Positions 14,661-23,363 are shown, numbered from the stretch's first letter. The stretch: DNA of 60,036 nt from Vitreoscilla stercoraria DSM 513 (GCF_000382305.1 NZ_KB908032.1:1-60036); one strand, 5' to 3'. Translations and numbers: made by a program. The notes: generated from the letters alone by a model not told the origin.

Positions 14661-15143
14661 ATGAGTTTTAAAAAGGAAAGCATGCAACATCCTGATATTT
14701 TGAACTTATTTCGGGTGGCGTCGAGAAGTTATGGCGATGGTCGCAGCGTAATTAAGATGGCTCAAGACATGGGTTTGCAGCATGAGCGTTCATTGAATAA
14801 CAAATTGAATGCCAATTCTGACCATGCTCATTTGAGCCTCTACGACGCTTGCAATATTTTGCAGCTTTCTCAGGACGTAACTCCATTGCGTGCGATGGCT
14901 TATTTGGTGGATTACATGGTGATGCCACTACCTGAAAGCAAATCGTCTCAAGACGTCTTGGCACATTTCATTGATGTGTTTACTGCATGCGCTGGCGTTG
15001 GTGAATCGGTGAAGGCTGCAACAGATAAAAATTCTGAACTAGGTAGTGATTTGTCACGCAGTGAACGCAAAGCGAGTCTTGAATTGGTGGATAAGCTGAT
15101 TGAGGCGTCGGTGGCGTTTCGCCAAGCCTTATTGGTGGAATAA
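14661..15143 (+). CDS. Phage regulatory protein CII-like
   Basis: This 160-residue protein matches the Phage_CII (P2 Cox/CII-like) family: DILNLFRVASRSYGDGRSVIKMAQDMGLQHERSLNNKLN, then HLSLYDACNILQLSQDVTPLRAMAYLVD. The N-terminal half reads as a helix-turn-helix. The conserved DHAHLSLYDA region is typical. It is the second gene of the rightward operon and ends before a strong terminator. Likely it controls the lysis-lysogeny choice or early gene expression. Confidence 0.8.
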   Translation: MSFKKESMQHPDILNLFRVASRSYGDGRSVIKMAQDMGLQHERSLNNKLNANSDHAHLSLYDACNILQLSQDVTPLRAMAYLVDYMVMPLPESKSSQDVLAHFIDVFTACAGVGESVKAATDKNSELGSDLSRSERKASLELVDKLIEASVAFRQALLVE

Positions 15144-15148
15144 AAAAA

Positions 15149-15171
15149 AGCCAGCAAGGGGATTTTGCTGG
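15149..15171 (+). terminator. Terminator after the CII-like gene
   Basis: GCCAGCAA and TTGCTGGC pair around GGGGAT, with eight A upstream. It separates the switch genes from the antirepressor and replication genes, so downstream expression may need antitermination or its own promoter. Confidence 0.65.
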
Positions 15172-15214
15172 CCATTCCAAACGTGGCTTGAGCCACAAAA
15201 CAAGTGAGTTAATT

Positions 15215-15949
15215 ATGGATACAAAAATATTGGTTGTCAATCAGCAGATTGCTGGCGAAGAAGTACAAATGATATCTGCTCGTGAGTTATATGAGTTTTT
15301 GGAAGTGAAGAGCCGCTTTAATGATTGGATTAACAATCGAATTGCAGAGTATGCGTTTATTGGAAATCAAGACTTTGTGACTTTTACTAAAACTTTAGTA
15401 AAAGGTCGTCCAGCTACTGAATACCACATTACCTTAGCAATGGCTAAAGAACTGGCAATGGTTGAGCGCAATGAAAAAGGCCGTGAAGCGCGCTTGTATT
15501 TTATTGAATGCGAACGCCGCCTGAAACAATCACAAACGCCAATGATTCCACAGACTTTGCCAGAGGCTTTGCGTTTGGCTGCTGCTGAAGCTGAAAAGCG
15601 CATGGCCTTAGAAAGCCAATTGGCGGTTGTGGCACCCAAAGCCATGGCGTTAGACCTCATTTCAAAGGCTGATGGTGATTTGTGTATTACTGATGCTGCT
15701 AAAACTTTGGATACCCAACCGCGTAAATTATTTGATTGGTTGAGCCAGAATGCTTGGATTTATAAGCGTGGTGGTAAAGGTGAATGGATTGCTTACCAGG
15801 ACAAAATTCAATCTGGACTATTGCGCCATTCCCAGCATACACATTACAGCGAACGTATGGGCATGGATCGTTTGACTACCCAAGTTTTGGTGACGCCTAA
15901 AGGTTTGGCATTCCTAGCAAAACAAATTTCAACTCAAGAGGTAGCGTGA
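15215..15949 (+). CDS. AntA/AntB antirepressor with KilAC domain
   Basis: I use the ATG at 15215 (244 residues). Residues 1-110 form the AntA/AntB domain (MISARELYEFLEVKSRFNDWINNRI, then EYHITLAMAKELAMVERNEKGREARLYFIECERRL). Residues 140-240 form the KilAC/ANT DNA-binding domain (CITDAAKTLDTQPRKLFDWLSQNAWIYKRGGK). Such antirepressors inactivate phage repressors by protein contact. A second, unrelated antirepressor is present at 31181. Its stop overlaps the start of the replication gene. Confidence 0.88.
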   Translation: MDTKILVVNQQIAGEEVQMISARELYEFLEVKSRFNDWINNRIAEYAFIGNQDFVTFTKTLVKGRPATEYHITLAMAKELAMVERNEKGREARLYFIECERRLKQSQTPMIPQTLPEALRLAAAEAEKRMALESQLAVVAPKAMALDLISKADGDLCITDAAKTLDTQPRKLFDWLSQNAWIYKRGGKGEWIAYQDKIQSGLLRHSQHTHYSERMGMDRLTTQVLVTPKGLAFLAKQISTQEVA

Positions 15950-16926
15950 TGGCTGCTATTCCATTCCAAAAATTGCCCGAGGTTAGCGCCAAGATGGAGC
16001 TACAACAATTAATCGGCAAACCTGTTGCTACTTATCCTCAATTAGCCAAGCCATTTGGCAGCAAGCAAGCTGCTGACTTGTTTAGCCAGCTTTTGTATTG
16101 GTGGGATATGTGCGATCAAAGCACGGGTTTTTACACCACACTTGCGGAATTGGCTGAACAAACAGGTTTGACTATTAGCCAAATAAAAACTGCACGTGAC
16201 AAATTGGTGGCATTGGGTGTAGTGCAAATCAAAGAAAATCGTATCCAACATGTGACGTTTTTTAAGCTGGATTTAGAGGCTGTCAAAATCGCTGTCGCGA
16301 ATGCTAAAAATCGCTCTCCCGAAGTGAAGAAATCGCTCTCGGGAAGTAAGAAAATCGCTGTCGCCGAAGTGAAGAAATCGCTCTCGTATATAGAACAAAG
16401 ATTACCAAAGACTACAACAGAGAATACTTACATACAGCCCGCGCACGAAAATTCGCCGCAGCACACAGCACCTGACTGCGAACCGTCCAAGTCGCAGCCA
16501 CAGACTCAGCCCAAAGTTGATGACCAAAAATTTGCGATGCACATCGACTGGCAACCTGACCATGCTGGACAGCAATTACTGAAATTTTCCCGTGTTGACC
16601 TAAACACTGCTGACAACCAAGCAGACTTTGCTGAGTTTCTTGCCTACTGGATGACCCAAGACGTTGAGCGAACTCAGGCAGAGTGGAACAAGGCTCTGCT
16701 GCGTAATTTCTCGAATGGTGCCAAAGCACGTCGTACTGCCTATGCTGAATCAAATAAACCTGCAACACAAAAAGCCAAGTCATCCGAATTGCCACCTGGC
16801 ATGGGAGGTACCAAGCACCACAGCTACAGAATTCTGACATCTGCAGATGTGACAGACGAATACCGTGAGCAAATGGCACGTACTTTGGCTGCGGTGGATT
16901 TGGACAACATCGAGATCGATTTTTAA
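15949..16926 (+). CDS. Replication initiator with DnaT-like C-terminal domain
   Basis: In this 325-residue protein, residues 55-105 are a winged helix for DNA binding (LAELAEQTGLTISQIKTARDKLVALGVV). The middle is a low-complexity linker. Residues 200-275 resemble the DnaT DNA-binding domain (MHIDWQPDHAGQQLLKFSRV, then FAEFLAYWMTQ). The next gene is a DnaC-like helicase loader, so the pair fits initiator plus loader, as lambda O and P. Five 22-base repeats inside the linker-coding part (16287-16386) look like origin iterons. Start chosen at 15949, overlapping the upstream TGA. Confidence 0.8.
   Translation: MAAIPFQKLPEVSAKMELQQLIGKPVATYPQLAKPFGSKQAADLFSQLLYWWDMCDQSTGFYTTLAELAEQTGLTISQIKTARDKLVALGVVQIKENRIQHVTFFKLDLEAVKIAVANAKNRSPEVKKSLSGSKKIAVAEVKKSLSYIEQRLPKTTTENTYIQPAHENSPQHTAPDCEPSKSQPQTQPKVDDQKFAMHIDWQPDHAGQQLLKFSRVDLNTADNQADFAEFLAYWMTQDVERTQAEWNKALLRNFSNGAKARRTAYAESNKPATQKAKSSELPPGMGGTKHHSYRILTSADVTDEYREQMARTLAAVDLDNIEIDF
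16287..16386 (+). repeat. Five 22-bp iterons inside the initiator gene: candidate replication origin
   Basis: AATCGCT(G/C)TC recurs at 16287, 16309, 16331, 16353 and 16376, so the spacing is 22, 22, 22 and 23 bases, and GAAGTGAAGA follows several copies. A 22-base period is not a multiple of three, so the repeat is not a protein repeat; selection acted on the DNA. Lambda-type phages keep their origin iterons within the O gene in the same way. Confidence 0.75.
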
Positions 16927-16936
16927 GGGGATGGTC

Positions 16937-17743
16937 ATGTTACAAAATATTTCAAGCATTTTGCCTGTAGGTGTTACAAGCGCTCAAATCCGCGCCCGTG
17001 ATGAAGTTTGTTCAAAACACGGTGCTTACGTTGCCAAGCTTGGTTTACGTGATTTGTGGACCCGTTGCCCTCAGTGTGTGGCTGAGGAGCAGAAAGCAGA
17101 AACCAAACAATTGTTGGCAGTCATGCAGGCAGAGAATCAAGCCAAGCAAAAAATTATGGCAGTTGAGAAAGCAATTGTCGATGCAGGTATCCCTAAGCGC
17201 TTCCGTGATAAACGGATTAATCATTACGTTGCCAATACTGCAGAACAAAAAAATGCCAAATCTTTTGCAGTTGAGTTTGTAAAAGAGTTTGAGACTGAGC
17301 ATTCAGGTCGCAATGTGGTGTTTCATGGTAACCGTGGTAATGGCAAGAACCACTTGGCTTGTGCCATTGCCAATGCGGTGATCGAGCGCTTCGGTAAAAC
17401 GGCTCATTTCACCACTGCCAATGACATGTTACGTCGTATTCGTGAAGCTAAGTCGTTTGACTCCAATGTGACTGAAAGCCAAGTGATTGATGCTTTGGTG
17501 TCGTTTGATTTGCTTGTGGTGGATGAAGTACGGATTTTAAACCAGAACAGCGAAGCCGATGCACGTGCATTTTTTGATGTGTTCAATGCACGCTATGCAG
17601 AAATGCGTCCTACGATTTTCATTTGCAATGGTGATTTGATTGAGTTTGAAAAAAGCGTTGGTGATTTGACCATGTCTCGTATGAAAGAAACAGGCGGTAG
17701 GCCTTGGAATGTTTTGTTTTCTTGGGAAGATTACCGTAAATGA
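16937..17743 (+). CDS. DnaC-like helicase loader (AAA+ ATPase)
   Basis: The start at 16937 gives 268 residues and a good AAGGGG site. C25, H28, C44 and C47 may bind zinc in the N-terminal part. Walker A is GNRGNGKNH at 131-139; the Asn after GK is the same as in E. coli DnaC rather than an error. Walker B is LLVVDEV, with DE at 196-197. The protein should load the host replicative helicase at the phage origin specified by the preceding gene. Its last bases overlap the next gene. Confidence 0.88.
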   Translation: MLQNISSILPVGVTSAQIRARDEVCSKHGAYVAKLGLRDLWTRCPQCVAEEQKAETKQLLAVMQAENQAKQKIMAVEKAIVDAGIPKRFRDKRINHYVANTAEQKNAKSFAVEFVKEFETEHSGRNVVFHGNRGNGKNHLACAIANAVIERFGKTAHFTTANDMLRRIREAKSFDSNVTESQVIDALVSFDLLVVDEVRILNQNSEADARAFFDVFNARYAEMRPTIFICNGDLIEFEKSVGDLTMSRMKETGGRPWNVLFSWEDYRK

Positions 17744-17982
17744 TTGAAGAGTACTGCGCATCATGCAAGGTGATGGGATACACCACCTTAGCCCATTGCG
17801 ATCAGTGTCGATGGCGCTGGGCGGCTCGATTAATCAAATCCAGCCGTGAGGCATGGTGGCGGGAGCAAAAAGACAAAGGCATGGATATGGAGCCCATTCG
17901 TGCTTATTGGTTGGAGGTGAGGGCGCATGATGAAAATCAAGGCCAAAAGAGGGAACGCTGCGTTTTAAGGGAAGGTAGTTGA
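17740..17982 (+). CDS. Small cysteine-rich hypothetical protein
   Basis: An 80-residue protein starting MIEEYCASCKVMGYTTLAHCDQCRWRWAARLIK. The pairs CASC and CDQC look like a zinc ribbon. Its start overlaps the end of the loader gene (ATGA) and its end overlaps the DUF1064 gene, so it is in a tightly packed replication operon. A GGGAACGC octamer occurs near its 3' end (17951), which I consider a chance match. Confidence 0.6.
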   Translation: MIEEYCASCKVMGYTTLAHCDQCRWRWAARLIKSSREAWWREQKDKGMDMEPIRAYWLEVRAHDENQGQKRERCVLREGS

Positions 17983-18521
17983 TGTCTAATACAGCAATAG
18001 GCAAGCAAGAGCGAATCAGTACGGTTGAGTTTAACCGACGTGTGGCAGCAGGGCAGTTGGTACAGGACGCTAAGGGCAAATGGCGTGAGGCAGATGCTAA
18101 AACGGGCAAGCCCAAAGCCACTAGCAAGTATGGCAATAAAATTACTGAGGTGGATGGCCGCAAGTTTGACAGTGCCTTAGAAGCCCAGCATTACCAATTG
18201 CTTAAACAGCAAAAAGAAGCTGGCATCATTGCTGATTTTGAGTGTCAGGTGCGTTATCCGATTGCCGATAAGGTTTTGAATGAAGATGGTTCGGTGTATT
18301 CGCATAAGATTGATTATGTTGCGGATTTTGCCATAACCCATTTAGATGGCCGCATTGAATTGGTAGATGTAAAAGGCATGGTGCTTGGTTTGTACAAATT
18401 AAAAAAAGCACTGATGTGGCATCGCCACCGAATCAAAATTACAGAAATTTTTAGCAGCCACCATAAAAAGGCCAAGAAAGCAGGGAAGCGTCCAAAGACA
18501 GGAGAGAGCAAACATGGCTAA
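17982..18521 (+). CDS. DUF1064-family nuclease-like protein
   Basis: This 179-residue protein contains the DUF1064 core: KFDSALEAQHYQLLKQQKEAGIIADFECQVRYPI, KIDYVADFAI and ELVDVKGM. The order D-x(n)-D/E-x-K (YVADF, ELVDVKG) is that of PD-(D/E)XK nucleases, and DUF1064 proteins are thought to resolve junctions or trim DNA, often in place of RusA. It sits after the helicase loader. Catalytic activity is inferred from motif order. Confidence 0.8.
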   Translation: MSNTAIGKQERISTVEFNRRVAAGQLVQDAKGKWREADAKTGKPKATSKYGNKITEVDGRKFDSALEAQHYQLLKQQKEAGIIADFECQVRYPIADKVLNEDGSVYSHKIDYVADFAITHLDGRIELVDVKGMVLGLYKLKKALMWHRHRIKITEIFSSHHKKAKKAGKRPKTGESKHG

Positions 18522-19179
18522 TGCAGCACCACACACAGTCACACCCTCTAAGCGCAAAGAAACCGAAAACATGCGTTTGTCGCGTTTGGCGGGTGAACGC
18601 TTACAAAAAACCCGTACTGCTTTGGGCATTAAGATTTACCAAGTGGTTGCTGCCTTCCCTGGTCGCATTCAAAAGTCACATCTGAGTGAGTGGGAGCATG
18701 GTGAAAAACCCATTCCCATGTGGGCTTTGCGAGAATTGGCGATGTTTTATGGGGTCTCAACTGACTACTTGCTATGTGCCACTGACAGCTCTAGCGAGTT
18801 AAAACATTCATTGGAAATCAATGAAATGCTGCATACGGTAGGTCAACACTATTGGAGTTTGATGGCTTCTAAGATTTCAGGCTCTATTGGCCAACATGCA
18901 GCCAAGCTGCACTGCTACGAAGAGGCGGTTAACAGCGGGGTGGTGTTGGTAGAGCAAATTGACCGCATGATTGAATTGAATCGCAAGTATTTTGAATCTG
19001 AAGTACGCAATGGTGCTCGAGTTGAAAGTGCTTTGGGTCATGCTAAAGCTGCGTTTATGCAAGCACAAATCGCAGGACGTCGGCATCGTTTGGTGGAATT
19101 GACCTTACCAACAGAAATAGAAGATGTGATGCAGGCGAGATTGGATTTAGAACCACACCCCTCTGTATTGGAAAAATGA
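18514..19179 (+). CDS. XRE-type HTH regulator
   Basis: In this 221-residue protein, residues 20-90 form an XRE helix-turn-helix (AGERLQKTRTALGIKIYQVVAAFPGRIQKSHLSEWEHGEKPIPMWALRELAMFYGVSTDYLL). The rest is helical. It is the fourth gene of the replication operon and could be a late or delayed-early regulator. It is a reasonable candidate for the activator of the repeated GGGAACGC promoters, though nothing in the sequence links them directly. Confidence 0.7.
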   Translation: MANAAPHTVTPSKRKETENMRLSRLAGERLQKTRTALGIKIYQVVAAFPGRIQKSHLSEWEHGEKPIPMWALRELAMFYGVSTDYLLCATDSSSELKHSLEINEMLHTVGQHYWSLMASKISGSIGQHAAKLHCYEEAVNSGVVLVEQIDRMIELNRKYFESEVRNGARVESALGHAKAAFMQAQIAGRRHRLVELTLPTEIEDVMQARLDLEPHPSVLEK

Positions 19180-19518
19180 ATGTATATCCCACCTTTGGTC
19201 ACTGCCCGTATTAATGCACACATGAAAGAGCTGTCTATCGGTGATGTCATCGATTTGGCAGCGATGCCCACTTTGAACAATGAGGCAGGTGTTTTTCATT
19301 CAGTCAAACAAGTGGTGGCTGAAACCAATGTACCTATTGAGGCATGGACCGTACAAGAATTGTATGCGGGCTTATTGCATTACCACACTCATGTTGTGAA
19401 TGGAGGCCAAGCATTGGTCTTAGATGTAGAAAGTGGTGCTGATTTGTCGGTGTATGTGTTGGATGACAAGATTACCCATTGGAAACGGTGGGACGCCAAG
19501 TGGTACCAGCCGATTTGA
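19180..19518 (+). CDS. Hypothetical phage protein, 112 aa
   Basis: This protein starts one base after the upstream stop (TGAATG). The product (MYIPPLVTARINAHMKELSIGDVIDLAAMP) continues with LNNEAGVFHSVKQVV and AWTVQELYAGLLHYHTHV and ends with a Trp-rich tail. The pattern resembles small head-tail or replication accessory proteins, but I do not recognise it. It overlaps the next frame by about 40 bases. Confidence 0.6.
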   Translation: MYIPPLVTARINAHMKELSIGDVIDLAAMPTLNNEAGVFHSVKQVVAETNVPIEAWTVQELYAGLLHYHTHVVNGGQALVLDVESGADLSVYVLDDKITHWKRWDAKWYQPI

Positions 19519-20006
19519 AATATGAATTCGAATTAGACAGTGAATCTGACAGCCCTGATTTGTTAAAGATAGTGCCGTTAACGGGTCCATGGGTGGTGGC
19601 TATTGAGCGTTGCGTTCTAAATGGCCAAGTGAAAGGGGTGACAGATAAACGTGAGGCTTGGCGTGTTGCCTGTGCTGCAGCTCAGATTCATGCCCGTGAT
19701 TTTGAAGCATCTTGGTTAGCAGAGAACCATATCAGCATCGATGCTTATATCAATGAAAACATCCAACGCATTTTGTCGATGTCGGTCAGTGATTATGCGG
19801 CCTTGATGATGGCTTTTGAGCAAGGCTTGTTGGCATTGGATCATATCGTGCGCTTACGTGTGTTTGATGATGGTTTTGCTTTGATGCCAACGAAAGGGGG
19901 TGAGGTGTACGCACCTTACCGATTTTGCTTTGATGCCATTGTCCCTTACGGCGCGCTTGAGGTTTGGGCGCGACATGAAGAACCAATTGGCGATGATGCA
20001 GCTTGA
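19479..20006 (+). CDS. Hypothetical phage protein; start uncertain
   Basis: The open frame starts at a TTG at 19479, but a GTG at 19500 or 19503 is equally likely, which would reduce the overlap with the preceding gene. From about 19509 it reads ADLKYEFELDSESDSPDLLKIVPLTGPWVV, then a helical segment (EAWRVACAAAQIHARDFEAS) and ends EVWARHEEPIGDDAA. No known domain is recognised. It is followed by an overlapping small gene and then terminase. Confidence 0.6.
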   Translation: METVGRQVVPADLKYEFELDSESDSPDLLKIVPLTGPWVVAIERCVLNGQVKGVTDKREAWRVACAAAQIHARDFEASWLAENHISIDAYINENIQRILSMSVSDYAALMMAFEQGLLALDHIVRLRVFDDGFALMPTKGGEVYAPYRFCFDAIVPYGALEVWARHEEPIGDDAA

Positions 20007-20214
20007 ATTGCCCAATATGCCTTTGCCAATGCTCAAACAATTAAGCCTCTCTGAGTTTGAAGATTTGGTGACTTCCAAAGCTTGGGAGAAGCACCAAGAG
20101 AACGATGTGGACAGTGCGCGTTTTGAAGTCTTGATTAAAGCCATCAGCAATGCCGCCAATGCCATCTGTAAAACCTTGGCCAGTGGCTTTAAAGCGTTGG
20201 CTTCTAATCGTTAA
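19975..20214 (+). CDS. Small hypothetical protein, 79 aa
   Basis: The ATG at 19975 lies inside the end of the upstream gene. The product reads MKNQLAMMQLELPNMPLPMLKQLSLSEFEDLVTSKAWEKHQENDVDSARFEVLIKAISNA, a soluble helical protein. It is followed by about 110 bases of AT-rich DNA before the terminase genes, so it probably ends the early transcript. Confidence 0.55.
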   Translation: MKNQLAMMQLELPNMPLPMLKQLSLSEFEDLVTSKAWEKHQENDVDSARFEVLIKAISNAANAICKTLASGFKALASNR

Positions 20215-20331
20215 ATTTTGTTAATATGAGCCGAAATTAAAACAGCGAAAAAAGGGTGGAATTCAAAACTTTTATAAGTTCCATATACGCGCGTGCAAAG
20301 GCTTTACGCTTAAAAATGAGATATTGCTAAC

Positions 20332-21051
20332 ATGACAACAATACCCAAAAAAACATCAGAATCTAAAACCACTGCTACTAAAAAAGTGGTTCGACGAGGT
20401 GCGCCTAAAGGTACGAATCGTGCAAGCAATGCAGGCCGCCAAAAAGCCACCTTTGAAAGTGAAGTAAAAAGCGCGCTTGAATTGGCCAAGAAGGAACGAA
20501 AGTTACAGGTTGAATTCAGTGCCACCTTATTTCTAGACATCTTAACCGACCTGACCATGCCTGAGCCTGACACCAATCGTTTTAAGACTTTGTCAGGCGT
20601 CCTGAACGACAATCGTGACAAATACCCCACCATGGCCGCCTTTTTAGGTTGGTTGCGGCGTGATACCAGTGGTGAGCTGGAGAAGATGTATCATGAGGTG
20701 ATGGAAGCCAACATTCAGCTGATGCACGATGAGCGTTTCCGTGTGGCTTATGACATCGAGCACGACATCATGATGACTGAGCGCAATGGCACATTCACAC
20801 CCGAATGGAACAAGCTGTTTGTGCAACGTGGCAAAGTCATCATTGACGCGTTGGAATGGTCTTTGACTCGCTTGGCACCTGCCAAATACGGTAACAACCT
20901 GAAAGTGGAAACCACGATTGAAGCCAGTACTGAAACCTTGAAGCTGTTGGCACAAGACGGTGCGGCCAGACGTGCGGCGGCTTTTGAGGCGGCTGAACGT
21001 TTGGCCAAAGAGCTGTATGAACGACAATCCGATAAATTTAAGGACGCCTGA
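20332..21051 (+). CDS. Terminase small subunit-like protein
   Basis: This 239-residue protein begins with a Lys/Arg-rich tail (KTTATKKVVRRGAPKGTNRASNAGRQK). The central helices (FKTLSGVLNDNRDKYPTMAAFLGWLRRD) look like the helix-turn-helix found in terminase small subunits, and the end is a long helix. Its stop overlaps the ATG of the large terminase gene (TGATG), the usual coupling. The small subunit recognises pac or cos on the genome. Assignment rests on position and on the HTH-like pattern. Confidence 0.8.
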   Translation: MTTIPKKTSESKTTATKKVVRRGAPKGTNRASNAGRQKATFESEVKSALELAKKERKLQVEFSATLFLDILTDLTMPEPDTNRFKTLSGVLNDNRDKYPTMAAFLGWLRRDTSGELEKMYHEVMEANIQLMHDERFRVAYDIEHDIMMTERNGTFTPEWNKLFVQRGKVIIDALEWSLTRLAPAKYGNNLKVETTIEASTETLKLLAQDGAARRAAAFEAAERLAKELYERQSDKFKDA

Positions 21052-22637
21052 TGGCCATTCAATCCATTTTAAGCCTGCCGATTTACCATGATTTCTTGAA
21101 GGAGTACCAATTCAACCTTGAAGGCTTTTTGTTTGACTTGTGTGGGCTGACATTGACCCGTGACCAACAAGTCTTATCACAATTGGCCATCAATCCAACA
21201 TCACGTATCTCTGTGGTGTCTGGTACTGGTACGGGCAAAACCGCTTGGCTAGGTGGTGCTGCGCTGCATTCGATGTGGTGTTTCCCTGTGGTGGAATACG
21301 ATGGCAAGATTGAAGTCGGTTCCAACACCTATGTGGGCGCACCGGTGATTCAACAGGTGGCTGATGGTGTGTGGAAAGAAATGAACGACAATTTTCAGCG
21401 CATTAAGATGCTGGATGGTATGGGATGGCTGACAGGACGCACCCACCCAAAGGCTGAACGGTGGTACATGGATGGCTACAAAGACCAATGGTTTATTGCC
21501 AAAATTGCCTTAGGCAATGCTGATTCTGTGGCCATTGCCGGTAAGCACCGTTATTACCAAACCATTTTCATTGATGAAGCTGCAGGTGTGGCCGACAGTC
21601 ACTACGACGTGATTAATGGTACCCAAACCCAAGAGGGCAATCGCACATTCCTATTCAGCCAAGGCGTTAAAACCACGGGTTACTTCTACGACACCCACCA
21701 CACCTTGTCCCACATCAACACACCTGTGGACGAAGGCGGTTGGATTAATCTGTGTTTCAACTCTGAGAACGCCCCACACGTGAGCCGCAAGTGGCTCAAA
21801 GCACGAGAGGTGGAATCAGGTGGTCGTGACTCAGTTGAGTACCGCATACGGGTATTGGGACAGTTTGCCGAAGATGAAGAACGAACCTTAATACACCGGC
21901 GCATGTTGGATGAAGCGATGGCCAACACCACACCTCTGATTGCCGAAGATGACGAGGATTGGGGCTGGTTTCTGTTGTGCGATGTCGCTGCAGGTGAGTA
22001 CCGAGATTATTCTGTCGCTACTTTGGCCAAAGTCAAAGGTGTGGGTGAAAACCGTTTGATTGACTTCATTGATATACCGATTTTCAGCAATGGGATTGAT
22101 GTGAAGCAGTTTAAAGGACGCATTGCTGAAGAGGCCGCCAAATACTCCAACATTCGCTTGATCATCGACAGTGGCGGCAATGGCTTGCAACTGTGTAAGG
22201 ATTTGGAAGACGAAGGCTTTGATGTGGTACGGGTATCATGGGGCAAACCCAATTTCAAAACCGAGTACAAAAACCGTTTCATCAATCAGCGCGCCCAATG
22301 TTCGGTCCATACTCGTGATGCCATACGCCAAGGCCGGATTCGCTTTTTGTGGAACTTGCCTAAGAAGACCAAGGAAATGTTCATTTACCAGGCGACACAT
22401 ATCCCTTACAACTTTACCGATTCGGGTGTGTTGCGCTACCAAATCATGGGTAAAGAAAAGATGGCCGCCCAAGGCATCAAATCACCCGATATTTTTGATA
22501 CGGTGTGTTTTGCGAATTTGGAAGGCGTGCATTACAACGTTAGTGATCGAGCTGATGGTGGCGTGGGTGCGCAAGAGAAGAAAAAGAGTGCTTTGGAACT
22601 GGCCAAGGCGAAGATGGCGGCAATCACTATCAAGTGA
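21051..22637 (+). CDS. terL: Terminase large subunit
   Basis: This 528-residue protein has Walker A SGTGTGKT at 57-64 and Walker B TIFIDEAAG with Asp-Glu at 175-176. A C-terminal nuclease domain has acidic motifs LLCDVAAGEYRDYS and IRLIIDSGGNG. It should pump the phage genome into the prohead and cut concatemers. It is followed at once by a terminator. The portal gene, its usual neighbour, is 34 kb away at 57084, which is unusual. Confidence 0.93.
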   Translation: MAIQSILSLPIYHDFLKEYQFNLEGFLFDLCGLTLTRDQQVLSQLAINPTSRISVVSGTGTGKTAWLGGAALHSMWCFPVVEYDGKIEVGSNTYVGAPVIQQVADGVWKEMNDNFQRIKMLDGMGWLTGRTHPKAERWYMDGYKDQWFIAKIALGNADSVAIAGKHRYYQTIFIDEAAGVADSHYDVINGTQTQEGNRTFLFSQGVKTTGYFYDTHHTLSHINTPVDEGGWINLCFNSENAPHVSRKWLKAREVESGGRDSVEYRIRVLGQFAEDEERTLIHRRMLDEAMANTTPLIAEDDEDWGWFLLCDVAAGEYRDYSVATLAKVKGVGENRLIDFIDIPIFSNGIDVKQFKGRIAEEAAKYSNIRLIIDSGGNGLQLCKDLEDEGFDVVRVSWGKPNFKTEYKNRFINQRAQCSVHTRDAIRQGRIRFLWNLPKKTKEMFIYQATHIPYNFTDSGVLRYQIMGKEKMAAQGIKSPDIFDTVCFANLEGVHYNVSDRADGGVGAQEKKKSALELAKAKMAAITIK

Positions 22638-22647
22638 TTAAGCAATA

Positions 22648-22677
22648 AAAAACCGCCTGATGGCGGTATATTTTTTA
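22648..22677 (+). terminator. Terminator after the terminase gene
   Basis: ACCGCC, four loop bases and GGCGGT, preceded by an A run and followed by TATATTTTTTATT. It ends the replication/packaging transcript. Confidence 0.75.
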
Positions 22678-22681
22678 TTAA

Positions 22682-22756
22682 TTATTTAGATTGTTCAGTA
22701 TTTTCCTGAGCTTTTTTCATGGCACGGAAAGTATTCAGTCTGCGTCTATGTTGCAT
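22682..22756 (-). CDS. Possible 24-residue basic peptide gene
   Basis: The minus strand has ATG at 22756 with GAAAGGAC eight bases upstream, a frame MQHRRRLNTFRAMKKAQENT ending EQSK and a TAA at 22682. It is opposite to all nearby genes and lies in a 330-base gap after terminase, so it may be a small phage peptide. Alternatively it is a chance frame. Confidence 0.35.
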   Translation of the reverse strand: MQHRRRLNTFRAMKKAQENTEQSK

Positions 22757-22973
22757 AGCGTCAGTCCTTTCTTATGATGTTGCTGTTTTTATTTTCTGAG
22801 GATCAAGCAGAAGGTATTACAGAAGAGCCAATTTGGCTGTTGAAACTAACAAGGTAGAGCGATTATAGCATAGAGTAATAAATAAATCATTTTTAATAAA
22901 AATAAATTATATTTTTAGGGTGATTTGTGAGTATATGCTCATGTAATGAGACGTCAAATTTGAAAGAAATGTT

Positions 22974-23339
22974 ATGGAAAAAGCCATCATATTGGGATTA
23001 ATCGCTGTTGGATTGGTGGGTTGTGCGACTGTAGAACAGAGTAAGCAAGTTTCTAGTACTGAACATGCCATACAGCAAGAAACCCAAGTCATCTACTTTA
23101 CAGGCCCTTATGATTTAACCATTGAATTGAAATCGAACGATGGTTTTAAAACCGCGACGATGATGGATAACTCAGGTAAAAACCACCTGTTAAAAATTGC
23201 AGTTTCAGGCAGTGGTATGCGTATGGTGGGTAATGATGGGGTTTCCATTCACTTTAAAAATTTCAATGGCTTGAATGAAGGTGTGGTGGAGTTGGTTAAA
23301 GACAAACCAATTCCTATTAAGGAGTTTAAAGCCAAGTAG
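22974..23339 (+). CDS. Lipoprotein with MliC-like pattern
   Basis: This 121-residue protein has a lipoprotein signal (MEKAIILGLIAVGLVGC, lipobox LVGC, cysteine at 17). The rest resembles the lysozyme-inhibitor MliC/PliC fold: YDLTIELKSNDGFKTATMM, then LLKIAVSGSGMRM and HFKNFNGLNEGVVEL. Only the SGSG segment is a strong hint. A phage lipoprotein in this place may act in superinfection exclusion or, if MliC-like, protect the lysogen from lysozyme. It has its own AT-rich promoter region. Confidence 0.65.
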   Translation: MEKAIILGLIAVGLVGCATVEQSKQVSSTEHAIQQETQVIYFTGPYDLTIELKSNDGFKTATMMDNSGKNHLLKIAVSGSGMRMVGNDGVSIHFKNFNGLNEGVVELVKDKPIPIKEFKAK

Positions 23340-23363
23340 TGCAAATCACTGTTTAGTGGAAGA

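Noticed and set aside
17951..17992. GGGAACGC followed after 28 bases by TAATAC
   Set aside because: It lies over the start of the DUF1064 gene, has no hairpin, and two chance octamers are expected in 60 kb.
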